Shown: positions 44,859 through 57,952, counted from the stretch's first letter. The stretch: 64,000 nucleotides of DNA from Aphelenchoides besseyi (GCA_024699855.1 JAMPIQ010000002.1:8060001-8124000); one strand, 5' to 3'. Numbers and translations are program-made. The notes: generated from the sequence alone by a model not told the origin.

Positions 44859-47800
44859 TTATCGAGGTGAGAGAACTCCCGGAACTTTTGGAGGCAGAAG
44901 TGGAGCAATAATCTTCGGAACGCATCGAGAGCAACGTCGTTGTCTGTGTTGTTGGGCTTTGCGTGCATTACTTCCTTCAACTCGTTTTGCTTCGTAATGT
45001 CCACAAGCGGCAAAAAAATCAAATCGTTCGATTTGTTGGTCCGCACGTTGTCGTAAAACAGCCAATTTCGATGGTCCGGGAACACGAGCGCGACGCAAAG
45101 CTGCCGCTCGATCTCTTGCGGTTTTCAAATCGCTCATGCGTTGACGATTTGCGGTTGCAGAAGTACAGTAATCAACTGAAGCAGACAAATCTGTGGAATT
45201 TGAAGTCGATGAGTTCGTGGGTCTTCGATTTATGGTTGAAGAGCTAAAGGAAAACGAGAATTCAGATTATGTTAGCAATTAGTTTACCTGGTCAAGGAGT
45301 TTGGTTGTGGCAATTCGATGTGTGCAGCAACCAAGCGACACAGTCGTTCATCTGTCGAGAGTCTTCCATAACTAGGCAGTCGACCGAGCAAAAAAATCAG
45401 AGCAGAAACAACTCGAACATCATCAGAAGGATGAGAACTAAGTGGTTGCCAAGCCAAATCCAACAACCGTTCGAATTCTTCGACACCGACATGGGCCACT
45501 GGTGATTCAGTCGAGTGGTTTCTCGTATTTAGTTGCTCATTTATCGACTTCGTCGGAGTGACATTTCCATTTGTTGGATCATCTCCGATCGATTGGTGAG
45601 TAGAAAACGGTGACATTGTGTTGTGGTTTTGCTCGATAGGTTCGCTAGATTTCTTTTTACTTTGTTCTTTCCTCAATTCATTCATTTCGCATTGAATTTG
45701 TGGGCGATTGGCGGCATACAAAGCGACCAGATTGTCCGCACCATAGAGCAGATCTCCTGCCATAAATTGAATTCTGAAGTCGATATTGTGAACAAGAAGT
45801 CAAAACCCAGTTTACCGTATTGCTGTTGGTGAGCAAATTGGCGAGATCCGAAGTTGTTTGGCGATTTCGTGAAGAGTCGATTGGTCACACGAATCAATCA
45901 AACGACAAAGCTCTTCGTCCAAACTTGATTGCAAAAGAACTGAAAACAAACAATTCAGAAACATTGCAAAATATTGTTCCTTACTTTCTTGAGCGACTCC
46001 ACAGTGAATTCCAGCAACGACCGTTGGTTTGTTGACGCACGCTGATACGGGTAGATCAAACGGAAGTTTCTTGTTCGTAGTCTTCGACTTTAGCGTAATG
46101 TTTTTTTGTGCGTTGGACGATTGATTCGGCGATGAAGAGTTCGCTGCAACAGCCAATTGACCGCGATCGTTGCGTCCAAAACAGAATACAAATCCACGAT
46201 CACTAACGGCCACCGTCGCATTTCGTCCGCATTTCACGTGACTCCAAACTATTCCGGGCGGATCGATCAGTTGAGTTGGTACAGATTTGTCGAACTTTGT
46301 ACCATGACCAAGTTGAAAATCAGCTCCTCGACCCCAAGTGTAAATTTCACCAGCAGTTGTGAGTATTGCCGCGTGATTGTATCCAACCGACAGGTTTCGA
46401 ATCGGTTGTTGATTCAAATCCCAAGAGCAAATTCGACGAAGTTTGAAATGATCACGCGACATCGATGAACGCATTGGTGTGTTTAATGGATCGTTTAAAT
46501 TTGTTGAAACCGGTGAACCTGACGACTGTTGAGCAAGTGTTATTCCATTTGTTGCCAACTGAGTGTTTTCAGTCCTTATCTCATCTAATAGTTTCTGTTC
46601 TGCTCGAACTGAAATCAAACTGTAACATTCCGTTTCCTTTTATCTTACTCTTAGCGTTTTGTCTCTTCTGCAGATATGCATTCATTTTAAGTGCGTGTGG
46701 ACTGGTACCCCACTCGTAGATCGCCGTTCTTGACACTGCTACTCCAACGAAGTAGCTGCACGCCAAAATCTCTATGGGCTCCGAAAATTTAATCTCGATT
46801 AAACGCCATGATTTCGTTCGACCATTGCACACGGACAGCTTCTGAGGATCGACGAGGAGTTCGCCGTTGTCCATAAACCCACAGCCGTAAACAACACCAT
46901 TTTGACTGAGAAATAGCGAATGAGCCATCCCCAATGCGATAGACTTGATATTTAGAGAACTGAAAACGAACATCGATAAAGAAAACGATTGACATTCCAA
47001 CCTTAAAACGTAGTTTTTCGTTGGAACCACTGCATTTGAAATGTCTTTAGTGGCCAGTTGACCGTGTGTAGCCCAACCAAACATCCAAACGTCACTGTTC
47101 ACATCGAGAATCGCACTGTGATAATGACCAGCATAAATAGCAACTGGACGTGCAAATTGACCACAAACCTCCTAAACTTAAAAACTAAATGTTTTAAAAT
47201 GACGCTTACCGTCAATCTTGTGACTGGATTGGTATGTCCAACACCGAAAATTTAACTTCAATTAAACATCAATCGATTTATAACTAACCACATTGGCCAT
47301 AACGGTTCTTGCCATACGAAAAAACTCGTCCACTGCTCGTAAGCAAAATTGTATGTTCAGTTCCGCAAACTACCGAAGAAAACTAAACGAATCCAATCAA
47401 ATCTAGGACGTAATTGCAAAGAAACTTACGCCAAGTGGATCAGAATTCACGTCACTAGGAAGCATGAGTTCTTGTGGTTGCTTTGTTAGATTGAACAATG
47501 GCAACGTATCTGTCAGCATATCGTCTGCCGAATCATCATGCAAACGTTTTCGACTGTCCGATTTCTTGATTCCTTTTTCGTTTGTCATTTTCGGACGATT
47601 ACCGGCTTTGAATTCGCCAAACGCCCAAACTTTTCGATCGTCCGCAATGATTACCGTGCAATTGGAACCGAAACCCACAGGTTGCCATTGTGTTGCTTTC
47701 ATAGAGAACGTTGGAATTCGGTTTAAGACTGCGAGCGACGTGTAGCCGAACAATGATCCCGAAATCGTCGGTTCAATGTGATACTCTCTGGTCGCATGTT

Positions 47801-49947
47801 GCAAAAAAATGGCCCACTCGTGAAGTTGCCGTTGAGAATCCGCACCCTCGTATCGCATGAGAAGCTGGTTCAACTGTTTTTTCGTTGAATTCTCTAACAG
47901 CGGCCATTGAAGAGCATTAACTACTCTTAGCAAATCCATCGACTTGAATTTCGACCATTTGGTTTTTTCCAAAAGAAAAGACACCACTTTTGCTGAAACA
48001 GAATCTGCGGTTCGTTGAAGACGTTGAAGAACAACAATGACACATGAAAGGAGTGAATGTTTGAGAAGAACATCAACAATCTCGTGGTCGAATTCGTATT
48101 TGATTAAAAATTGACTGAAATCGAAAGTGAAAACTAAGAACAACGCTTGTCTTACCGTATATCTTCTTCCAATTCGACTTTCTTGTTTGAGTTCAACTCC
48201 AGCTTCCACAGTTTGTGCATATAAGTCTCGAATAACAACTGACGAGCACTCAAATTGTCTTTCTCTCTTTCACATCGAATAGAAAGATAGGGAATCAGAG
48301 CGTCGTGTTGATTCATTTCGTTGACCAAATTCGATAGTTTTCTTATATCGAACTAAAATCGAGATCATGTGAAGTTTGAAACGAAGACTCACGTCCATCT
48401 CGACTGACAACACGATCAATCCGGCGACCATTTTGCTCAAATTTGCAGTTTTCGATTTGACAACCTCACGAAAAATCGACTCGTAAAGAGTAAACGGCTC
48501 CTTTTTCGTGCATTCGCAAATGCTCAAAAAGATGGCTTTCGAGAATTTGGTTCGATTCAATTGAGTCAAGGCAAGAGTTGAAAGAGGCCTAAACAAAAAC
48601 GGATTAGACGACAAAGATCTTTGCCTACACAACGGGTTTTAACAAAAAGATACCGTCGCTTGAAACCATGAGAGTTTGATCGAGTTCCGAATCGGCTCGA
48701 GGAATTGGAACAAATCCAAGAACCTTCGATTTACATTTTATAGACTCGCAAAGATCTTGGTTTTGTGAAAGACTATTGAACACAGACGATGACGACTCAT
48801 GAATCTACATTATAAGATTGACTGAAATCATGTTCGAAATTCTTACCTCCGTAAATGGCAAAGATGCATAAACTTTTGATTCTTCCTCGGTAACCCAGAC
48901 CAACAACTGAAAATGATTATCATCAACTAAGTTACAATCTTTCCATACTCTAGGCGCATAGTAAGTCTGACGACACGTGTATGGAACCGAGAAGCTTGAG
49001 ATTTCGTTGCGATCAATCAAACCGCTTAGGATCGACAGAGTTCGTTTTTGGGACGAGTATGCAGTCAACGTGTTATGCGAGTTGTTGGCCGTAATGAAGT
49101 CATCAACATGAATAATATCTTCGGACGGAATCGTATGAGCCATGTTCTCTCGCAACGGCAAATCCTCGCTTTCAATTCTTATCAACGACTGTTGTGTTGT
49201 TGTGTGCGTCAAAATTAACCACAAATCTAAGGAGTTAGGAGCCGAGTAGACTTCCAGTTGTTGAATAGGTTTATCGGTCGATAGCGAAAGAATGAAACGT
49301 CGGATTTCCGCGTCGATTATGTGAACGAACTTCGAGTTCGAATAGACGATATACGTACGAGAGTTGTGAACTGAGTTGAAGCACGCGATAGATGTTGGCA
49401 ATCGATGTGATGGGTCGACACCTGATTCGATTGAAAATTCGAATGGTTTCGCATCGTTTTGATCGCCCCATGTTGCATTCTAAATCGAAGGAATTAATAT
49501 TTTTCTAAAGGCAACAGACCATAAGCTTTCGGATTGGAATCAAAATGATGTTTTCGTTGGCCAGGATAAGGATAACGAGTGATGCATCTGGCGACAAAGT
49601 GATCAAATGTGGATCCCAGCACTCGTTAAAAATGTCTAAAAGCGACACAGATGAACACGTCTGCTGCTGTTGACTGGAACGATGCAGTGTGATGATGTTG
49701 CCTTAAATCAATGCTTGTACAAACATATTCACAATGGACTCATATTCTTCGATTGTAACAGTTGATGCCAAGCTTTTTCAACAACATTCCAACATTCAGT
49801 TAAATTCCTTCAACAGATCGACTGCTTACCTTTTGATGTCAAAGCCACCAACAGCAAAAAGTTTTCGTCGCTGATGTACGAGTAATCCAGAATCTCATCG
49901 CCGTTAACCTCAACATCGAAAACCGATTGTAACTCATGAGTCGTCAT
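44859..49947 (-). CDS. Large RCC1-repeat protein with propeller-like N-terminus
   Basis: A dozen or more exons run from ATG 49947 to TAA 44859, most with clear small introns. Exons 49947-49830, 49701-49520, 49479-48847, 48804-48629, 48588-48393 and 48352 onward join in phase. The N-terminal ~330 residues look like beta-propeller strands (SLIRIESEDL, RTLSILSGL). The next ~250 are a helical solenoid. The C-terminal part has at least five RCC1 repeats (CGTEHTILLTSSGRVFSYGK, AGHYHSAILDV, LGMAHSLFLS, VGYNHAAILTTAGEIYTWGR, CGRNATVAVSDRGFVFCFGR), followed by a Ser-rich linker and a basic tail. RCC1 propellers act in chromatin/Ran or membrane-trafficking GEF roles. Long members such as Drosophila Claret and worm GLO-4 work in lysosome-related organelles, but orthology cannot be shown here. 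One junction near 47265 lacks a clean acceptor. Confidence 0.75.
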
Positions 49948-50435
49948 TTAGAACGCAGAGTTAACATCGAGAAAAAGAGAAGAGTCGAAAAGAGGAGCAA
50001 ATCTACTGCGAAGATAGTTTACATTAATAAACAAAATCGAAACGAAAAAACTTCTCAATGTCATAAGATGGCCGAAACAAAAGACGCGAAAGAAATTGGC
50101 TTTCGAATTTACCGCCACTCTATCGGAACGAATCGACATCGGGAGCAAGTTGGCGAAGTGAACGGGGAAATTTGGCGTCCTTGTTCGTCGGTAAACAGCC
50201 AATGGACTTCTAATCGCGTGTTATTCAGGGCTCATAATGCATTTAGAAACGAATTTCGTTTTCGATTAACACCACTTCTTCGAACAACCAACACATTTAT
50301 CCGTACATCTGACGGCCATTTAAACGCCGCAATCCACAGATTTTATTCTTCTTACTCGATTGCTCTTAAATCCGAGAATTTTCGTCGTCTAATTGATTTC
50401 GTTGTGAGTTTCTTGTAGATCTTCACTTTTTCATC

Positions 50436-51590
50436 ATGGTCCGAAGCGGCGATTATCGAGACGAGTTGCCCCGACGCTATCAAGAACCTCAGCACAAGAC
50501 ATATTCCTCATCAAGACGACGATCTTCTCCATCTGCTTCAAGTTCACGATACGATCGTCGCGGCTCGGCAACACGACGCGATTCCGATTACCGGAATTCT
50601 TCTAATCGAACAAGCACAACATCTCATTCTCGAGAGCGTACGGCTTATCGTCGACCGACAGAACCGAATCCATTCAATCGGTAGTAGAAATTGAACTCGA
50701 CGAAATTGAATCAAGCATTTAGGCGCAGTGACGATCGAAGATCCGATCGCTACGGTTCTTCAAACACTTCGACCTCTTATCAAAATTCGCATTCAAGGTT
50801 TGACATTTGAGCGATTTTGTATTCGACTTTATTCTAGTGACCATCGTCGTCCTGCTCATTATTCGTCTCGATGGTTGCCGCCCGTACGGAATCCTGCGAA
50901 ATACGTGGACGCACCAATTCGCGATCATCCGCCATCTAGTCGGCGGTCAAAAGAAGATAAATCGGATTCACGTGCCAACCATCGAAATGACCGCGAAAGC
51001 GTGAACTCCAATCGACGCTCTTCCGCAGCTAAACGATCAAGAACTCCAGTCGACGAACCTTTAAATAAAAAGAAACGCACAACAACAAACGGACCTTGTA
51101 AGTTTGATTATTGTCGACGATCTTCACATTATGAGTTTAGCTACACCACCGGAGCCACAACCAGACGATCGTTCTTCGGTGGAAAGACAGGACGAGCATA
51201 GTGTTGGAGAAGATGAAATCGAGATTCTCGAATTAATTCATGTTCTGTTTCGTTATTGTTATCAGCCAAACAAAGACAATCAGGTTTGTTAATCAGAGTT
51301 TTTGTGCGACCAACTGCTATGCTTAGGCTGCTAGGTTTTCTTGGTTAAAAGGACGTATTTGTGATATACGAAAAGAAATCGATGAGCTACAAAATGGAAA
51401 CGAGGAAGTCGAGTTGGAAGAAGTTGACTGTTCGGAACCAAATGAAACCAACGGGGCGAATTTGAGTATGGTGCAAAATGATATCTTGGATTACGACGAA
51501 ATAGTTGATGCTGCACCACAACGGAACTCAAAAACCAACAACGACGATTCGGACTACGAGTTGAAATCACCAGTGGAAAGTCAAGGCTAG
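50436..51590 (+). CDS. Arg/Ser-rich protein with acidic C-terminal domain
   Basis: Exons 50436-50680, 50723-50797, 50838-51097, 51141-51283 and 51327-51590 join in phase to 328 residues. The first ~190 residues are low complexity and dominated by R, S, Y and D (SSSRRRSSPS, DRRSDRYGSS), with a KKKR nuclear signal near residue 187. The last ~130 contain a predicted helical region (EIEILELIHVLFRYCY..., FSWLKGRICDIRKEIDELQ) and an acidic end. RS-like tracts are typical of splicing factors and RNA-binding nuclear proteins, but no RRM is present. No named family is recognised. Its start lies about 490 bp from the divergent RCC1 gene. Confidence 0.7.
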
Positions 51591-52150
51591 TCGACGAAAC
51601 GGTTTTGTGTTACGAGTTCGAAATTTTAAGAAGCATTCTAATTCTGCACTTTATGATTAACAGAATTCATGGAACAAACTTCTAACAACAATATTGATCT
51701 CTGTTTTAAATTTGCTTCAAATAACAAAGCCATCAACTAATTGGCAACTTTGAACACGCGGGTACCAATCACCTCTAATCAGAAAAACTTAATTACCGGT
51801 TTAATTGGTGTGTTAATTAACATTTTTGGCTTGAATATCTTCAACTGTTCGATAATTCCGTGTTTTAGGATAATAATTAAAGTCACTTCTGCAAACTGAC
51901 CACACAGTAAGACGAGAGAATATCGTGTTTGTTTCTATTTCGATGTTGATATTTTAACTGGAAGTTCGGTGCAGTTACGACATTTGGCACAAATTTTGTT
52001 TTGCGATGAACTGTCAATTTCGCTCGTTTATTTTAATTTTAATAAACTTTTACATGAGTCATTAGACGTTTGGTTTACTGTCGAGCGTCGAGTACCCGTA
52101 GAGACCGAGGAATAGAAGTGTAGAGATGAATAAATAGCCTTCCAAGAAGT
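51591..52150. other. Intergenic, convergent genes
   Basis: AT-rich 560 bp between two gene 3' ends. Several AATAA-type signals, including TTTTAATAAAC near 52040, and nothing else recognised. Confidence 0.5.
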
Positions 52151-54420
52151 TCACATGTGTGTTTTGGCAGCAGTCTGCTGAGTGGTAGGTCGATTCTTAC
52201 TTCTTCGTGGAAGCGATTTCTTTAGCGTTGTGGTTGGGAAGACCGCGTAATCTTTTCGTCGCGCTTCCGCGGTTCGTGAATGGCCGGGTGTTGTTTCAGA
52301 GGCCGTTGGCTGAGCTGCTAGTGCTTGAAAGCCGAGCATTTGAAGTGATTTGGGTGGAGTAGAAGGTGGATTTCGAGCAGGCAAAGGCGGTGGAAACAGA
52401 TGCGAATTATTGGAAGAACCGGGAGTTGACAACGGACGATGCAGAATTCTTGGTGACTTTTGGCTAATGCCGGACATTCCATTGGCTACCGGAATTCGAC
52501 TACCAGTTGCAACGTGATTGAGAGTGGCATTTCCTGTTGACGTATTGGAAGACTCATTGGTTGGAATTTTACGTGGTGGCATTAAATCGACCGGACGTTT
52601 TCGTGGTTTCTCTTCTTTCAATTGGTCTGAAGGTACAAATGATCATTGATATGTTTATCGATTGTCTGAACTTACTTTCCTGCTTCTCAACGATTGTTTC
52701 ATTTGATTTTCGATCCGGACTTTCTGTTCTTGGCGGCTGATCGTTTGTCTTGGCTTTTGGTTGGATTCGAATTGATGCGGAGCTTGTAACATTTTGTTGT
52801 GGTGTTTTTGTCACTGCTGCTTCGTTCGAAGCTTGTCTTTGTGGTATCCACTTATTCATATAAGGTTGATAGGCTTCAAGTGGTTCTTCAGCAATCGGCG
52901 CCAAATGTTGGATATGAGTTCGCATTTTAATTCGTTGTTTAGCAATTAGAATTAATTGTCTCAGGTCTTGGATGAATTGCTCGGCCATTGGTGGTGGGTT
53001 TTGCATGTGCTGAGGCTCGAAGAATTCTAAAAGTTTGTTTAAAATAAACACAACCAAGTGGATAGCATCACCTGCAGAAAAGTAGAGTTTTCGCTTTGTA
53101 ATGATCGGCTGTTGCACATTCAACTGCAGCTCAGTAGACTCGGGATTCAGATCGGAGAGTTGTTGTTGATGTGCGTGAGCAGCAGCTAATGCTTGATAGT
53201 GATGATGAGTACGATTCAAGTAGTGATAAGGAGATCCGATTGCATTGCTCGATTCAATTGGTTGCTTTTCTTTTTCTTGTTGTTTCATGTGATACAAAAA
53301 CTGAAGTTGTAGTGATGAGATGAGTTTAGACTTCTTCATTCGCCATCGAATGCGCCATAAAACTCCGTAGACCACAGCGCTTAACAGAAGTAGAATAACG
53401 AATAGAGTTACGAAAACGGTGGTCTCGACGCGATTAGAAGCAGGGCCAAAAAACTGTTGGGAATAGTTTGGATAAACTACAAAAATAAATTGCATCTTAA
53501 TTTTCCTATTAGAACATACGCAACTGGCCGCTAATTCGAAACGACATACAATGAGAATTAGATTCAGCACCAACACAATCGAAACGAATTTGAACTAACG
53601 AGCCGGTCAAAAGATCTTTCTCTTCGTCCGTTCCATTCCACTAATCATTTCAATTATCTTTGTAACGCTTAATGAACGACTTACGTAGATACCGGCCGTC
53701 TGCTCTTCGGACCAACCCAAAACAAGTAGGCCGAGACTCATTTCCAGCCATCGAGGTTCTTGACGTAAGTAGCGAGCCGAAGTCACGTTACAACGAGCTC
53801 CAAATTTCGATTTTACTTTCACGCGACTTTCTACAAAAATAGTGAAAGTGAAATCTTTTAAGACAACATACCTTGCCATAATATCTGACCATTAAAACGA
53901 AGAAATTCGCCTTTTGAAGGCAAACGAACGACTGGAACCCATTGGGAATTCGAATCTAAAGCGTTTGACGCAACGCGAATTGGTCGTTGACAAGAATCTT
54001 AATTAACGAATGCAGTTATTTGCCAAATAGTAACAAACCAATTGTTGAAACACATTCGCCAGTTTCTTGATTGAAAACAGGATTTGCACTTGAACACTGA
54101 CAATAACAATGGTTTTTGGAAGTGTCAGCCTCTAGATCTTCGCTTGCACTTTGCAATGTTTGATTCAAATATTGCGCGTGGAATAGCCGTTCACAAGGTA
54201 CTGGACAAATTGTCGGTCTAATCAAATCGGAATGTTTGACTCTTCTTTCGACCACTGTCCACATCGTATTCACTGCCCATGATTCGTCTTCCGACTCCAC
54301 TACAGATGTATTGCGACGATTAACGGCGGCATTAGCGGAAAGTATGCCAAGAACGAGAACTGAGATCAAATATACGTTTATCTTTAACATTCGCTCTCCT
54401 TCGGACCGCCTTCTCCGCAT
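52151..54420 (-). CDS. Type I membrane protein, shavenoid-like
   Basis: About seven exons. Start at ATG 54390 (MLKINVYLISVLVLGILSANA, a signal peptide) or ten codons upstream at 54420. The ectodomain has a Cys-rich stretch (CPVPCERL, CYCQC...CVSTIG, then DSCQRP), a WLEMSLGLLVLGWSEEQTAG segment, N-glycosylation sites and DCVG...HCMSFRISG. A transmembrane helix follows (VFVTLFVILLLLSAVVYGVLW) with basic RIRWRMKK behind it. The cytoplasmic tail is His/Gln-rich, then helical (IQDLRQLILIAKQRIK), then Pro-rich (PPPLPARNPPSTPPK, a possible SH3/WW ligand). The ectodomain arrangement reminds me of the insect shavenoid family, which shapes actin-based cuticular hairs. That link is from memory of the pattern and not certain. 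Exons from 53997 to 53520 join in phase. Confidence 0.65.
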
Positions 54421-54701
54421 GATTCTCAGCTTAACCTCATTAATTTGACCTCAGAAGTCCAATCACATTGGATGGTCAAGAGAGCTTCTTGAACAAAAGC
54501 TGTAAAGCAAGTCGCAATCAGGTTATGACATTGAAACGGAACGGGAAACGTGACTAACGAAACACGCAGTTCACTGGTGTAGACGATGATTGAGAAATCG
54601 TTTTACATTGGAGATTGGGAAATGTTTTGAAGAAGAGTGAACTTCAAAAGTTTCACAACGTCAAGTTGATTTTGGCTAATCAGTTCACAGTCTCGAGCTG
54701 A

Positions 54702-55076
54702 ATGTCGCAAAGCAAAAGTTCTCGACAAAACATGCGAATTGAAACTAAGAGTGAAGTAAACAAAATCTTCCGAGTCAAAAACAATTTTGGCACCGGCAGA
54801 TCAAATGCCCGACTTTACGAATTTGAATCGACGGGAGCGCGAATTGCGCGACGATCGTTGCTGATAAAACGGACACCGCAAAATCGCGCAAAAGAAGAGC
54901 GAATGAAATTGCCGTCGGACATCACTCGCTCGTTGATGCGCACAGGTTACCCTGATGTGCATTTCAACGTTGTAACCTCCGCACATGGAAACGAGCAGCT
55001 CGGAAATCAAAACTTTTTGTACGTCTTTTGCTCTGCAAGTCAATCAAATCGAACGCGCGAATTTCAACTTCGTTGA
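54702..55076 (+). CDS. Hypothetical basic protein
   Basis: Open frame of 124 residues with the codon bias of neighbouring genes (CGA, TCG, GAA, TTG). Residues 1-86 are rich in Arg, Lys and Ser (GTGRSNARLYEFESTGARIA, RTPQNRAKEERMK). A possible donor, ACAGGTTACC, at about 54944 could end the coding exon earlier. No domain is recognised. The start lies 282 bp from the divergent shavenoid-like gene, so the promoters may be shared. Confidence 0.4.
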   Translation: MSQSKSSRQNMRIETKSEVNKIFRVKNNFGTGRSNARLYEFESTGARIARRSLLIKRTPQNRAKEERMKLPSDITRSLMRTGYPDVHFNVVTSAHGNEQLGNQNFLYVFCSASQSNRTREFQLR

Positions 55077-55115
55077 CCAAATTCGGAATCGTTGCAACGT
55101 TTATTCGTAGCAAGA

Positions 55116-55466
55116 TCAGTTAAAACAAAAGAGATTTTTGATCCAAACACACCACGAATATAATACAAAGTCCCCTTTATAGTTGGTGGACAAACTAAGT
55201 ACTGAATTGAGAGCATAGTTCTTCGGGAATTGAACGGCAATATTGAAGCTTTTACGGCACATTGGACACTTGTTCACCTCTAAAACAACGTCTTTCAACA
55301 CTATCCTTCAAAAGAACATACTGTTGTTCAGTAGCAACTTTAAACATTTTGAACAGAAACTATGACCACACGGTAACATCTCGGGATCTTCGTATCGATG
55401 CACGCAAATTCCACATTCCAAGAACTCGGCTCTCACCAGCAAAATTGTGTCCTCGACAGTCGACAT
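55116..55466 (-). CDS. Small RING-finger protein (putative E3 ubiquitin ligase)
   Basis: Two exons, 55466-55322 and 55279-55116, separated by a 42 bp intron (GTATGTTC...GTTTTAG), join in phase 1 to 102 residues. A C3HC4 RING lies at about residues 16-62: LECGICVHRY, MLPCGHSFCSKC, then KCPMCRKSF after the splice. This is the N-terminal RING arrangement of TRIM/NHL-type ligases. No B-box, coiled coil or NHL follows before the stop, so this is a RING-only protein, a truncated paralogue, or the first part of a longer gene whose next exon I missed. RING domains recruit E2 enzymes for ubiquitin transfer. Confidence 0.8.
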
Positions 55467-56548
55467 TTCACTTCAACTGAGCATTACCTTTGCAGATAAA
55501 TGTGTATAGGAATCCTATCACTCAACAAGTTTTCTCAGGCTTATTTTCGATTGTAAAAAAAGTGCCAATTGGTTTACTGCTACTTTCATTGTTATGCAAC
55601 ACAACATCTTTACTCGTATGAGCGTTTGTTTCAAATCTAAACACTCGTAGTAAGCGAACATAAGTCGATTAAAAGCTGAGAAATATAGCGATTCAGTGGA
55701 AACAAATTAGCAATTCCGATCGACCTCTAAGGTTCACTGCCTTCGCGTTTAATGTGCTCGATTTCGGTCTTGATCGTGGGTAATTTTAAAGCTGACCGCC
55801 AGTCTCAGCGTCCTTCAAACTCCGTCTTTTGTTAAAGAGAAGACGTTTTGTGTTTCGATTCACGGACCCCCTTGAAATGTTCGATTTCTATCCCAATTTC
55901 AATTATTCAGCCCCACGCTTTTTCGAGTCCAGCATTTCTTGGCATTTGGAACGCTTATCAATTCGAGTTAAGAGTCGTCGTTGAAACTTTATGAGTCAGC
56001 TGACTATTAGAACTTATGAGCTAAACGATCGTTACATTTCAACCTTCTCAGCCTTCTCTAATTACTCGAAAAGTTTTAAACCGAAAAGAGCGATCACGTC
56101 CGTGCGGCGGCTGCAAATGGCCGTTTGTCGATTTCAGAGTGACGACGAATTCCATCAGGTAAATGGCAACTCGAAGTGCTCTTGGAATCCATTTAAACAA
56201 CGTTTCCCTTAAAAGCCAAATGCATTTGAGCGTTTCTTGTTCCACGTTTCTTCGCGCAATCGACGCGCAAAAGAACGCTCTGAAGACGCACTCGAACCAT
56301 TTCGCCGCCAATGAAACTTTTGGGCTAAAAAATAGGGACTAGATCCGTTGGGCAGAAGCGCATTTTGATGGACCAGACGCCGTGGAATTTCGAATCTTTA
56401 TGAGGGATGTTTATTTGATTGTAAGCAAAATATTACAAATTACAGTAGATGAATATCGTGAAGAGAAACAAGCCTTAAGGGCGAAATGGTGGGAATGGAT
56501 GGGAGAATAACAGGAGGTAATGCTAGTGGGATGAGATGTTGCACAAAT
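55467..56548. other. Intergenic, no gene seen
   Basis: 1.1 kb between two minus-strand genes. Overlapping short frames on both strands near 55990-56310 are not convincing. No element was recognised. Confidence 0.45.
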
Positions 56549-56943
56549 TTACGGTTGTACATAAGTTTTGCATTGGAGGACATCAGGCAATGGATTATTC
56601 GAGTAGTCTTTTCCGTGTATTGCGTCGATTACGAGCGATGTTCGGCGTGTTATTGCTAGGTCGTAGCCGTGCATAAACGTGCACTCGGTGAGCGCCACAC
56701 AGTATTCGAACTGAATCCGTTTGTACAAATTGCGTTGTTCTTCGTTGAGTTGGTCCTTCGATCGTAGAATTTTTGTTATCTGGTGTTCTTCGATCCCGTT
56801 GTTTTATATGCAGTGACCGGATCTAGGATCCGATTTATGACACCCGTTCCGTTGTTAATCTTTCCATTTAGTTGCCATCCAATAAGTATGAGCAAAACCA
56901 TTAGCACGAACAGCAAGTATGAATTACTACTTTCGAAATTCAT
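56549..56943 (-). CDS. One-span micro-membrane protein, paralogue 1
   Basis: Exon 1 56943-56818 and exon 2 56779-56549, joined in phase 0 over a 38 bp intron (GTCACTGC...ACACCAG), give 118 residues. Residues 8-24 (SYLLFVLMVLLILIGWQ) are a membrane span. The conserved motif VINRILDP follows, shared with the neighbour at 57354. The second exon is soluble and charged (KDQLNEEQRNLYKRIQFEYC, HGKDYSNNPLPDV). No signal-peptidase site is obvious, so the span probably anchors the protein. Family unknown. It lies 164 bp downstream of its paralogue on the same strand. Confidence 0.6.
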
Positions 56944-57106
56944 ACTCCATCTAAAACATAATGCATGAAACGTATTGATCACGGCGCGGCACGAACATTA
57001 AACGCGTTTGTTAGGATACAATTTTAACAAGATCGAATAAAAGAAACGCGCAGCTACGAAGCACAAAGCAATTCCGTAATCATTAGTGTCAGCCATTCAT
57101 TACCAA

Positions 57107-57354
57107 CTAAATTATGCTTGTTTCATTGATCATTCGCATTCCTGAATTGTTTTGGGTTTCTAAAATATTATTATTACTTCGGCTAAGTACCCTAACTTAC
57201 GTAGCGCTTCCAACATGGTAAGCGTGACGGGATCCAGAATACGATTTATCACGCGCGTTCTTTTGTTCAATCGCGAGTTCAATTGATACGCCATTAATAG
57301 GAGCAAAACGGCCATTCCGAAAAACACGTACCAATGGTTGCTCTCGTAGTCCAT
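57107..57354 (-). CDS. One-span micro-membrane protein, paralogue 2
   Basis: Exon 1 57354-57201, intron of 41 bp (GTAAGTTAG...TTTTAG), exon 2 57159-57107, giving 68 residues. The N-terminal 42 residues align without gaps to paralogue 1: M-x-Y/F-ES-N, a span (VFFGMAVLLLLMAYQ), QLN, and VINRILDPVT. The C-terminus is short (NNSGMRMINETSII) and unrelated. The pair looks like a recent tandem duplication whose second exons have diverged or been replaced. Function unknown. Confidence 0.55.
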
Positions 57355-57952
57355 GTTGTCTAAAATACTGGTTCAAACGTGTTGTGTCTTCAAAGACTCA
57401 ACAATCGTTACGCAAAACGTCTGGAACGATGCGAATGTCATTATCATCAAAGATTCGCCGCATTCCGAAGCCTCGATCATTGAAATGTCATATTCAGCGT
57501 TCAATTTTCGAATTATTTCAATCGGTGCAAGAAAAAATGTAATTTGAAGGAACTTTCTTGTAAATTTTCTTATCGCAGTTTACGCTCTTTAAATGCACGG
57601 CTGACCAGCTTAGTTCTTGTAATGGTTTTGTAAACTGGTGATAACTTCATTGAGAATTTGTTCAAATATCTGAAAGCTTTGTATCAAACTAAAATGTTCT
57701 TCCTTTTGTTTCCAATTTTGGGCGGCGGCGAATTGGTTTCGCGAAGATGGACGACCGTAATGAACGTACGTTTCATGCAACAAAACGTCATCGGACGTCA
57801 AAGTCGATTGGCGACGCACTTCGTTCACACGAATCGAAGCCGCTGGAAGCTAATTCGTCCGAACTCTCGGGATTTTTCGTTGGGCCGATTCGCTTTTCTT
57901 CCATCGATTTTCGACGTCACGTTTTTTTATTTGTTCAGCTTGTCGATTTCAG

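Noticed and set aside
49936..50418. 160-residue Arg-rich plus-strand ORF before the RS protein
   Set aside because: It overlaps the first codons of the well-supported RCC1 gene on the other strand and has no domain. Part of it (from 50068) has some coding bias, so it is unresolved but not annotated.
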